From UBA6136 sp964344495 (GTDB taxonomy: Bacteria; Pseudomonadota; Gammaproteobacteria; Methylococcales; Methylococcaceae), in contig CAYFNI010000118.1 in the NCBI GenBank assembly GCA_964344495.1, positions 1 to 5,124 on the forward strand: 5,124 bases of DNA. Direction: 5' to 3'. Shown in pieces: positions 1 to 5,124 of the stretch. Under the pieces are notes generated by a model that made no database searches, was not told the DNA's origin, and saw nothing but the letters and a program-made list of their open reading frames with translations. Position 1 is the first letter of the stretch, and every line of letters starts with the position of its first letter. Made by a program: the position numbers and the translations under genes.

Positions 1-1
1 C

Positions 2-610
2 TGGGGTCGCACCCTTGAACCCCGTTTGCGCAAGCGGGTGCCATGGCTGACACCGGTCATTACCCCGCAACAGGAAGCGAGAATCAGCCTGACCATGGCC
101 GGGGCCGTGCTGGCGCTGGCAGTGATCCATGGCGTCTGGTACCTGATGCATCGCAGCACACTGCAACAAGAACTCAGCACTCTGGAGATGATGGACCGGC
201 AGGTGAACGGACTTATCGCCGGCAATGCGGCCAACCGCAACATGATCGCCGAGATCCGCAAGGTAACGGACGGACTGAAAACCCAGAATCTGCCGGATAT
301 CGTCGAACGCATGCGCTACCGGCCCCTGTGGTTGCTGACCTGTCTGGGCCGCTATGCCGGGGATGACATCGTGATCGAGAAAATCACCATCAACCACAAC
401 GACCTGATCATCAGCGGCGTCACCCTGCGCGTCACCGAGGCCAACCGCCTGTATGGCGAGTTGTCGGCGTCGATGACCGGCATGGGCTACAAGGCATTTT
501 TGCCGGAGAAAACCAAGATGAATCTGCTGGACGGCGGAGGCCCCTGGGAATTCAGCATCCGTCTGACCGATACCGGTCTGGCTGGCTACACACCGAGGAC
601 CGCGCCATGA
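2..610 (+). CDS. PilN-like (MshI/GspL-C-terminal-like) inner-membrane assembly protein, 5' end outside the window
   Basis: Probable PilN-family alignment protein of a type IV pilus or MSHA-type machine. It would pair with the PilO-like protein encoded next to form the periplasmic collar around the motor. Seen in the sequence: a short basic Arg/Lys-rich cytoplasmic stretch, one hydrophobic segment at about nt 83-148, a charged, probably coiled-coil stretch at about nt 149-285, then a ferredoxin-like alpha/beta region. That region includes the pattern LLTCLGRYAGDDIVIEKITI followed by a strand reading LIISGV, typical of PilN and GspL C-termini. The frame is open to the left edge. The only nearby start is a TTG at 26 with no visible Shine-Dalgarno, and the first in-frame ATG (95) would cut into the membrane segment. 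I therefore infer that the gene begins upstream, either as a normal PilN or as the tail of a larger MshI/GspL-type protein with a PilM-like domain. Its stop overlaps the next start (ATGA, 607-610). PilN-like is the best assignment because a PilO-like gene follows. Confidence 0.75.
   Translation, partial: WGRTLEPRLRKRVPWLTPVITPQQEARISLTMAGAVLALAVIHGVWYLMHRSTLQQELSTLEMMDRQVNGLIAGNAANRNMIAEIRKVTDGLKTQNLPDIVERMRYRPLWLLTCLGRYAGDDIVIEKITINHNDLIISGVTLRVTEANRLYGELSASMTGMGYKAFLPEKTKMNLLDGGGPWEFSIRLTDTGLAGYTPRTAP
595..599 (+). promoter_or_regulatory. Ribosome binding site (GAGGA) for the PilO-like gene
   Basis: GAGGA lies 7 bases before the ATG at 607, inside the end of the PilN-like gene. It supports 607 as the start over the later in-frame ATG at 740, which lies beyond the assembly gap and would remove the membrane anchor. 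Confidence 0.6.
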
Positions 611-1321
611 CACTGGCGGAACTGCGGGAGCTTTCGCCCGAGGAACGGCAGCGGCTCCTGCGTCGGCTGCTGCCGGCACTGGCAATCGGGGTCGGGTATT
701 TCTCCCTGGCCGCGCNNNNNNNNNNCATTCGCACAAACGATGATCCCCTTGCGTGCCGAGGATGACGCACTGACGACCGAGCTCAATAGCTTGCAGGCGG
801 AACAGGCCTTCTACCAGAAGCAGGCCGAGGAGGCCACGGCCTTTATCCATAAGCCCAGCTACGCTGAACGGGTGGTGACCCGCATCGGCCAGATTTTTGA
901 GTCGCATGGCGTCAGCATCAAAACCGAACAGCGGTCGCATCTGGAAAAGGCACGGCCGAATCTGCCGGATTCAGTCAACGATATCACCCGCCTGGCACTG
1001 AGCACCCGCAACACTTCGCCGGAACAATTGATGAACCAGGGGCAGACCCCGCTCTCTCCTAATGGTTATGCCCTGCCACCGGAGATGCAGTCTGGCGGCT
1101 ATCCACCGCCGCTGCCGGGCACCGAGCCACCCGCCGATGACGGCAGCCCCAAAATGGAAGCGACCATCTGGACCCTCAAGGTGCAGGGCTCCTACCTCGC
1201 GATGCTGGCCAGCCTGCGGGATATCAACGCCGATCCGCTCAAGATCATTACCGTGATGCTGGACATGATGACTCCGCCCGACAGCGGCAACCCCGAATGG
1301 ACACTGGTGCTCTGGCTATGA
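607..1321 (+). CDS. PilO-like (MshJ/GspM-like) inner-membrane assembly protein, interrupted by an assembly gap
   Basis: Probable PilO-family partner of the preceding PilN-like protein, anchored in the inner membrane with a periplasmic domain. The first 36 codons give a charged cytoplasmic N-terminus and the start of a membrane helix (LLPALAIGVGYFSLAA), which runs into the N gap at 716-725. After the gap the protein continues in another frame from nt 728 (FAQTMIPLRAED), with a probable coiled coil to about nt 870. A first alpha/beta region follows, then a Pro/Gly-rich loop (about nt 1040-1150). The C-terminal ferredoxin-like half includes WTLKVQGSYLAMLASLRDI and a final WTLVLWL strand, both PilO/GspM hallmarks. 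About 233 residues are visible, slightly longer than usual for PilO because of the loop. Removing the Ns leaves the two parts in the same frame, so the gene is probably intact. Its stop overlaps the ATPase start (ATGA, 1318-1321). Confidence 0.78.
716..725. other. Assembly gap (10 Ns) inside the PilO-like gene
   Basis: Ten consecutive Ns fall at the end of the membrane helix of the PilO-like protein. Counted as ten real bases they shift the frame by one. If the true missing length is zero or any multiple of three, the frame is restored; with zero, the joined codon is CCA (Pro). This fits a fixed-size scaffold placeholder. Confidence 0.95.
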
Positions 1322-3015
1322 ATGAAAGCTTTCCCATTCCGGTGCAGTTCTATCTCGACCGTGTCACCGGCCCTGCCTGGGCACAGCCGATCGTGGACGA
1401 ACAGACACTGCTGTTACTGGGCGAACGCCTGCCCGCTCTCGCGGCGGGTACCGAACTGGTGCTGCGCTTCGAAGAGCCGACCCGTTCTTACGCGCGTGCC
1501 GGACGGGTGGTATCGCTCGCCGATGCACCGGAGGGACGCGTGTGTACGGTGGCCTTGCTCCCGCCCTGCACACTGAGCCCGGACGAGCATGCGCTGGACA
1601 TGGCGCAGGTGCGGGTCGATCCGGCCTGCGCCCTGCGCCTGCCGGCGTCGATGGTGCTGGGCCGCAAGGTGTTGCCGTTCGCCATGCTGGACGGCGAGGT
1701 CCAGGTCGCGGCCCCAGGCGGGCGCGACCATCCGGCCGCGGCCACGGTCGAGCGGCTGCTGCGCCAGCCGGCGCGCTTCTGGCCGGTCGAAGCGCGCGCG
1801 CTGGACAAGGCGGCGCGGGCGATTCTGGGCGATTCGCCATCGGAAACCTCCCTGGAATCGATGCCGCTGACCGATCAGATCCTGCTCTCGGCCTACCTGC
1901 GGCAGGCCTCGGATATCCACGTCAATCCCAGCGACGGGCTGTTGACGGTCCGGTTCCGGGTCGATGGCGTTCTGGAGACCTTCGACGAACTGCCGATGAC
2001 GGTATCAACCGAAGTCATCAACCGCTTCAAGGTCATGGGCGGGCTGGACATCGCCGAAAAACGCGCACCGCAGGACGGCCGCTTCAGTTACCTCTTGCCC
2101 GGCAACGCCGGACAGGTGGAGTTCCGCATCGCGACGCTGCCGACCAAGTACGGCGAGCGTCTGACCCTGCGCATTCTCGCCGCCCAGACCGGTTCGCTGC
2201 CACTGGGGCGGCTCGGGTTTTCGCCCGACCAGCAGCAGACGCTGGAGACCTTCCTGCGCCGCAGTCAGGGACTGATGCTGATGACGGGCCCGACCGGCAG
2301 CGGCAAGACCACCACCCTGTATGCCGCCATCCGCCTGCTGCTGGGGGAACGCAGCACCAACATCATGACGATTGAAGACCCGATCGAATACACCATCGGC
2401 GGCATTTCGCAGTGCGAGGTGGATACGGCGGAAAAGGTCACCTTTGCCTCGGCCTTGCGCAGCATTCTCCGCCATGACCCGGATGTGGTGATGGTGGGTG
2501 AAATCCGCGACGGCGAAACCGCCAACATCGCCATGAAGGCGGCCATGACCGGGCACCTGGTGCTGGGCACCCTGCACACCAATTCCGCCGCCGCCGCGGT
2601 GACGCGGCTCAAGGACATGGGGGTGGATGCCTTCATGGTGGCGGCGACCCTGCGCGTGGCCATCGCCCAGCGCCTGAGCCGGCGCTTGTGCGGCTTCTGC
2701 CGGATTCCGCGCCAGCTGACCGAGGAGGAGTCGCTGCTGCTGGGCGATCCGGCGCTGGCCGGCATCACCGTCTATGAGCCGGGCGGCTGCGTCTATTGCG
2801 CCGGCCGCGGCTATCGCGGTCGCGTCGGGCTGTACGAAATGCTGGACATGCGCGCCGACTGGGCGCGCGAGGTAGCGCGCGGCGCCGACGAGTCGCGCCT
2901 GATCGAACTGATGCGCGAAGGCCAGATCGAGTTCCTGCGCGATACCGCCCTCAACAAGCTGACAGCGGGCGAAATTCACATCAGCGAAGCCTTGCAGGTC
3001 GCCAGTTCATGGTAG
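1318..3015 (+). CDS. GspE/PilB/MshE-family assembly ATPase (secretion/pilus motor)
   Basis: Hexameric cytoplasmic ATPase that powers pilus or pseudopilus assembly through the platform protein encoded next. Numbering from the ATG at 1318 (565 residues): a divergent N-terminal region (about 1-95); a T2SSE_N-like segment (about 96-175) with a strand/turn pattern around LPFAMLDGEVQVAAP; the N2 domain from about 185 with ASDIHVNP (197-204), VRFRVDG and PQDGR; Walker A GPTGSGKT (324-331); Asp box IEDPIEY (352-358); Walker B-like VVMVGEIRD (390-398); His box TGHLVLGTLHTN (411-422); and a zinc-type tetracysteine C458-x2-C461-x29-C491-x2-C494. The four cysteines favour an assembly ATPase over a PilT-type retraction ATPase. 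The start at 1318 forms an ATGA overlap with the upstream stop; the in-frame ATG at 1297 would add seven residues but has no better Shine-Dalgarno. GspE and PilB cannot be separated with certainty; the PilN/PilO-like neighbours favour the pilus/MSHA branch. One oddity is Asn203, where the family normally has Glu. Confidence 0.96.
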   Translation: MNESFPIPVQFYLDRVTGPAWAQPIVDEQTLLLLGERLPALAAGTELVLRFEEPTRSYARAGRVVSLADAPEGRVCTVALLPPCTLSPDEHALDMAQVRVDPACALRLPASMVLGRKVLPFAMLDGEVQVAAPGGRDHPAAATVERLLRQPARFWPVEARALDKAARAILGDSPSETSLESMPLTDQILLSAYLRQASDIHVNPSDGLLTVRFRVDGVLETFDELPMTVSTEVINRFKVMGGLDIAEKRAPQDGRFSYLLPGNAGQVEFRIATLPTKYGERLTLRILAAQTGSLPLGRLGFSPDQQQTLETFLRRSQGLMLMTGPTGSGKTTTLYAAIRLLLGERSTNIMTIEDPIEYTIGGISQCEVDTAEKVTFASALRSILRHDPDVVMVGEIRDGETANIAMKAAMTGHLVLGTLHTNSAAAAVTRLKDMGVDAFMVAATLRVAIAQRLSRRLCGFCRIPRQLTEEESLLLGDPALAGITVYEPGGCVYCAGRGYRGRVGLYEMLDMRADWAREVARGADESRLIELMREGQIEFLRDTALNKLTAGEIHISEALQVASSW

Positions 3016-3029
3016 CCCTTTAACCCAAC

Positions 3030-3034
3030 GGAGG
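3030..3034 (+). promoter_or_regulatory. Ribosome binding site (GGAGG) for the platform gene
   Basis: A perfect GGAGG lies 4 bases before the ATG at 3039, in the 23-base spacer after the ATPase stop. It is the strongest Shine-Dalgarno in the window and sits at one of the two junctions without an overlapping start and stop, so this gene probably initiates independently. No hairpin or promoter-like sequence is visible in the spacer. Confidence 0.75.
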
Positions 3035-3038
3035 CAGG

Positions 3039-4225
3039 ATGCCGGAATTCAGCTATACCGGTCGCGACAAGACGGGACGAACCTTTCAGGGGACGCTGGC
3101 GGCGGACTCGCTGGAGTTGGCCGGCGCCGCCCTGAAGGCCAACGGCATTCTGGTCACGCGCCTGCTACCGGTGAAAAAACGCCTCGGACAGGGGGTGGAA
3201 CTGAACCCGCTGGCGTACCGGTCGATCACGCCCCTGGATGTGGAGCGGGCTTTGCACCAGTTGTCGATCCTGGTCAAGGCCGGGCTGGCGTTGCTGCCAG
3301 CACTGCAACTGACCGCCGAAATGGACCGGCCGGGTGCCCGGCGGGTATGGGCCGACCTCGCCGGCCGGGTGCAGGAGGGCGATTCGCTGGCCGATGCGAT
3401 GAACAGCCACCGCATCTTCACCACCATGACGCGTTCCCTGATCCGGCTGGGGGAAGAGACCGGCCGGCTGGATCAGGCCTTCGAGCAGGCTTCGGAGGAT
3501 NNNNNNNNNNGATGATGACCTACCCGATCTTCTCGATTCTACTGGCGATTGGCGTGGGTTACGGCATGCTGACGAAGATGGTGCCGGAACTGAAAAAGTT
3601 TCTCAGCATGAGCGGCAAGCGGCTGCCGCCCGCGACACAGGCGCTGGTGGATATCTCGGCCTGGTGTCAGGCCAATCTCAAGCAATGGATCATCGGGCTG
3701 GTCGTGGCTATTGCGGTCATGGCAGGCGTTTATCTGATTCCACGCGTGCGGGTCCACGTGGATCGTGCAGTGTTGCGCGCTCCCCTGCTGGGCACCCTGA
3801 TTCAGTTATCCGAAACACGCCTGTTCGCCGCCGCCCTGGCCACCATGTTGCGCGCCGGGGTCCACATCATGAATGCACTGGAGATCATGGGCCAGTTGCA
3901 CACCAACCGGCACATTCGAGGCTGCATGGACAAGGCGCGCCAGTCCCTGGCCAATGGCTCGTCCCTCTGGGAGCCGCTAACCGAGTACGGCATCTTCAAA
4001 CCCATGCTGGTGAAAATGATTGCCGTGGGGGAAAAGTCCGGCTCCCTGATCGGCATTCTGGATGAAATGGCCACCTTCCATCAGGACGCCATCGAAAAAT
4101 ACATGAAACGGATCAGCGGCGTGGTGCCGGTGATCATGACCTTTGTCGTGGGCGGAATGATGGTGTTCGTCTACCTCGCCTACATGTTGGCGATGTTCTC
4201 GGCCGCCGGCGGGGTGAAACGATGA
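3039..4225 (+). CDS. GspF/PilC/MshG-family inner-membrane platform protein, interrupted by an assembly gap
   Basis: Polytopic inner-membrane platform that couples the ATPase to pilin or pseudopilin polymerisation. The first 154 codons give the family N-terminus (FSYTGRDKTGRTFQGTLAAD, then a stretch ending LKANGILVTRLL). They also give most of the first T2SSF domain: LHQLSILVKAGLALLPAL, the GDSLADAM motif, and LIRLGEETGRLDQAFEQASED just before the N gap at 3501-3510. After the gap, in another frame from nt 3512, come three hydrophobic segments: about nt 3518-3583, 3686-3742 and 4121-4204. The second T2SSF domain lies between the last two, with LFAAALATMLRAGVHIMNAL and MIAVGEKSGSL. Visible residues total 391, against about 400-410 for the family, and the short link that normally precedes the A-x-x-YP helix is missing. 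Roughly 10-15 codons are therefore lost in the gap. Removing the N artefact, nothing suggests a pseudogene. The stop overlaps the next start (ATGA, 4222-4225). Confidence 0.94.
3501..3510. other. Assembly gap (10 Ns) inside the platform gene
   Basis: Ten Ns fall between the end of the first T2SSF helix bundle and the first membrane helix. The left part ends exactly on a codon boundary and the right part resumes with one base before an in-frame ATG. The true missing length must therefore be 2 modulo 3 for an intact gene. Family length suggests roughly 30-50 missing bases, more than the ten shown. Confidence 0.95.
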
Positions 4226-4935
4226 GTACAGCACTTCGAGGCTTGGAACGGCTCCCGCTATTGCCGCTACTGATCCTGTCCATGGGGGGCGTTGCGATTG
4301 CCGAGCCGATGCCACTGCCGCCACCACAGGCCCTACCCCAGGCGGCACTCCCATCACCCGACCAACCGCCTGCCCCTGCGCCTGCGCCGGAACCTGCATC
4401 TCCCCCTGTCGAGGCCGGAATCCCGTCAGCCATTCAGCCAACGGCTCCGCTGGCCACGACACCGCCAGTGACGGCTGCAACGGGCACGGCACCCGGCGCG
4501 GCAGTGCCCGCCTTGAATGCACCCTTTGCCCAGACTGCCCTGCCGGAACTGGCCAAGGACGATCAGCGATCCCTCCGGGAAGCGCCGAAGGTTGTTCTGA
4601 ATGGTGCCACGGTGCGCGATCCCACGGTGATGACCCTGCGATTCCGTGAGGCTATCCGCTTGCAGGGAAGACCCGATGGTCAAGCCAGCGGAAAGGACAG
4701 TCATGCTGAACCGGCGATGCAGGCTCCGGAACTGCGCATCATCGGGTTTCTGCGAGGCCGCTCCGGAGAAGCCCTGGCCACACTCGTGATCGATAACACC
4801 CTGTCGCTTGTCATCCACAAAGGCACCTCGCTGAGTTACGGCAAGGACGGGATCCTGATCGATGTGGTGGAGGTGACCCAGGACAAGGTCGAACTCAGCT
4901 TGCCGTCCCTCAACAAAACCTTCGTGCTGAGGTAG
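4222..4935 (+). CDS. PilP/GspC-like periplasmic linker protein with Pro/Ala-rich region
   Basis: Probable periplasmic coupler between the inner-membrane complex and the secretin, in the role of PilP or the HR domain of GspC. The 237-residue product begins with a hydrophobic segment (about 10-27) ending in AIA before Glu28, which fits a Sec signal peptide or a single membrane anchor. Residues 28-105 are a low-complexity Pro/Ala-rich linker long enough to span part of the periplasm. The C-terminal domain (about 168-237) is beta-rich and follows the PilP/GspC pattern: LRIIGFLRGRSGEALATLVI, then a Gly-containing turn, and a closing DKVELSLPSLNKTFVLR. A VRDP motif at 131-134 recalls the conserved RDPF of PilP proteins. 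No cysteine is present, so it cannot be a lipoprotein like classical PilP. Its position between the platform gene and the secretin supports the role. The assignment rests on fold pattern and context, since sequence conservation in this family is low. Confidence 0.68.
   Translation: MSTALRGLERLPLLPLLILSMGGVAIAEPMPLPPPQALPQAALPSPDQPPAPAPAPEPASPPVEAGIPSAIQPTAPLATTPPVTAATGTAPGAAVPALNAPFAQTALPELAKDDQRSLREAPKVVLNGATVRDPTVMTLRFREAIRLQGRPDGQASGKDSHAEPAMQAPELRIIGFLRGRSGEALATLVIDNTLSLVIHKGTSLSYGKDGILIDVVEVTQDKVELSLPSLNKTFVLR
4369..4386 (+). repeat. Short tandem hexamer coding for PAPAPA
   Basis: Three consecutive copies of CCTGCS (CCTGCC, CCTGCG, CCTGCG) encode Pro-Ala pairs within the flexible linker of the PilP/GspC-like protein. 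Such in-frame repeats can change copy number by slippage without breaking the frame. With only three copies, this is a minor feature. Confidence 0.5.
4929..4932 (+). promoter_or_regulatory. Ribosome binding site (GAGG) for the secretin gene
   Basis: GAGG lies 5 bases before the ATG at 4938, overlapping the last codons of the PilP/GspC-like gene. It supports 4938 as the secretin start. Confidence 0.55.
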
Positions 4936-4937
4936 CG

Positions 4938-5124
4938 ATGAAGAAGCAATGCATGCCCCAGACACGCATCCTGATAAGCCTGGTCATGGCAGCCCTGATG
5001 CTGTACGCATGGCCCGGCTGCCCCGGTTGGGCGGCTAAAAGCCCTGTCGATGCCAGAACAATCCATTCCATCGACCTGCGCAACATCACCGTGGCCGATG
5101 CCATGCGCATGCTGTCGGAGCAGA
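4938..5124 (+). CDS. Secretin (PilQ/MshL/GspD family), N-terminal fragment cut by the window edge
   Basis: Start of an outer-membrane secretin, the gated channel through which the pilus or substrate exits. Only 62 codons are visible. They encode a Sec signal peptide with basic residues MKK near the start and a hydrophobic core at about 11-25, with likely cleavage near Ala32 or Ala33. The start of an N0/STN domain follows: IHSIDLRNITVADAMRMLSE (42-61), which matches the usual secretin pattern in which a short strand is followed by a helix reading like ADALRLLAEQ. The N0 domain is the part that would contact the PilP/GspC-like protein encoded just upstream, with 2 bases between the genes. STN domains also occur in TonB-dependent receptors and FecR-linked systems, but the operon context makes a secretin far more likely. 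Subfamily cannot be decided without the rest of the gene. Confidence 0.82.
   Translation, partial: MKKQCMPQTRILISLVMAALMLYAWPGCPGWAAKSPVDARTIHSIDLRNITVADAMRMLSEQ

Noticed and set aside
740..742. ATG at 740 as start of a separate short gene
   Set aside because: It falls just after the N gap, in frame with the rest of the PilO-like protein. The membrane helix needed for the family is encoded left of the gap from 607.
1297..1320. Upstream ATG at 1297 as the ATPase start
   Set aside because: It lengthens the overlap with the PilO-like gene, has no Shine-Dalgarno, and the added residues are the PilO C-terminal codons read in another frame. The ATGA overlap at 1318 fits the pattern of the other junctions.
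1364..1920. Several overlapping minus-strand open frames opposite the ATPase N-terminus
   Set aside because: They all coincide with the most GC-rich stretch, where stop codons are rare; the translations are Arg/Pro/Ala-rich noise.
1542..2375. 277-codon plus-strand open frame in another phase within the ATPase gene
   Set aside because: Low-complexity Arg/Gly/Ala/Pro translation overlapping conserved ATPase codons; a frame shadow.
2005..2979. Long open frame (324 codons) on the minus strand opposite the ATPase core
   Set aside because: It lies fully antisense to a confidently identified ATPase. Its translation is Gln/His/Ala/Gly-rich and without recognisable domains, and long antisense frames are expected in GC-rich coding DNA.
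3016..3038. Terminator or promoter in the ATPase-platform spacer
   Set aside because: Only 23 bases, with no inverted repeat or T-run and no promoter-like boxes; it holds only the ribosome binding site.
3347..3500. Frame of the 3' half of the platform gene extended left across the Ns
   Set aside because: The left part in that frame is an Arg/Gly/Pro-rich shadow. The T2SSF domain is clearly encoded in the frame of 3039.
3977..4522. Minus-strand open frame spanning the platform/PilP-like junction
   Set aside because: Antisense to two supported genes, with His/Pro/Ala-rich composition and no family pattern.
4938..5036. Lipoprotein signal at Cys28 of the secretin precursor
   Set aside because: The residues before the cysteine (W-P-G) do not fit a lipobox, and an ordinary signal peptidase I site follows near Ala32/33.

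Overview
The window is a single plus-strand gene cluster for the inner-membrane motor of a type IV pilus-like (or related type II secretion-like) machine. It ends in the first residues of the outer-membrane secretin. GC content is high and the protein families are typical of proteobacteria, most likely Gamma-, Beta- or Acidithiobacillia-like. The species cannot be named from the sequence. I see no tRNA, rRNA, CRISPR array, insertion sequence, promoter or terminator.

Layout, left to right: a PilN-like protein that enters from the left edge (2-610); a PilO-like protein (607-1321) interrupted by a 10-N assembly gap; a GspE/PilB/MshE-family traffic ATPase (1318-3015); a GspF/PilC/MshG-family platform protein (3039-4225) interrupted by a second 10-N gap; a PilP/GspC-like periplasmic protein with a long Pro/Ala linker (4222-4935); and the N-terminus of a secretin (4938 to the right edge). 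Genes are joined by ATGA overlaps at 607, 1318 and 4222, by a 23-base spacer with a strong Shine-Dalgarno before the platform gene, and by a 2-base spacer before the secretin. The stretch therefore reads as one operon, with its promoter upstream of the window.

In the expected assembly, the hexameric ATPase in the cytoplasm drives the polytopic platform protein. The PilN-like and PilO-like single-pass proteins form the periplasmic alignment collar. The PilP/GspC-like protein links that collar to the N0 domain of the secretin. The pilins, prepilin peptidase, PilM-like protein and any retraction ATPase are not in the window.

Both N runs are exactly 10 bases and break the reading frame, so they look like fixed-size scaffold placeholders, not real frameshifts. 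The more unusual points are the gene order (ATPase and platform sit between the PilO-like and PilP-like genes), an atypical ATPase N-terminus without a recognisable MshEN motif, and a PilP-like protein with no lipobox. This is a variant of a known machine; I do not find evidence of a wholly new system.
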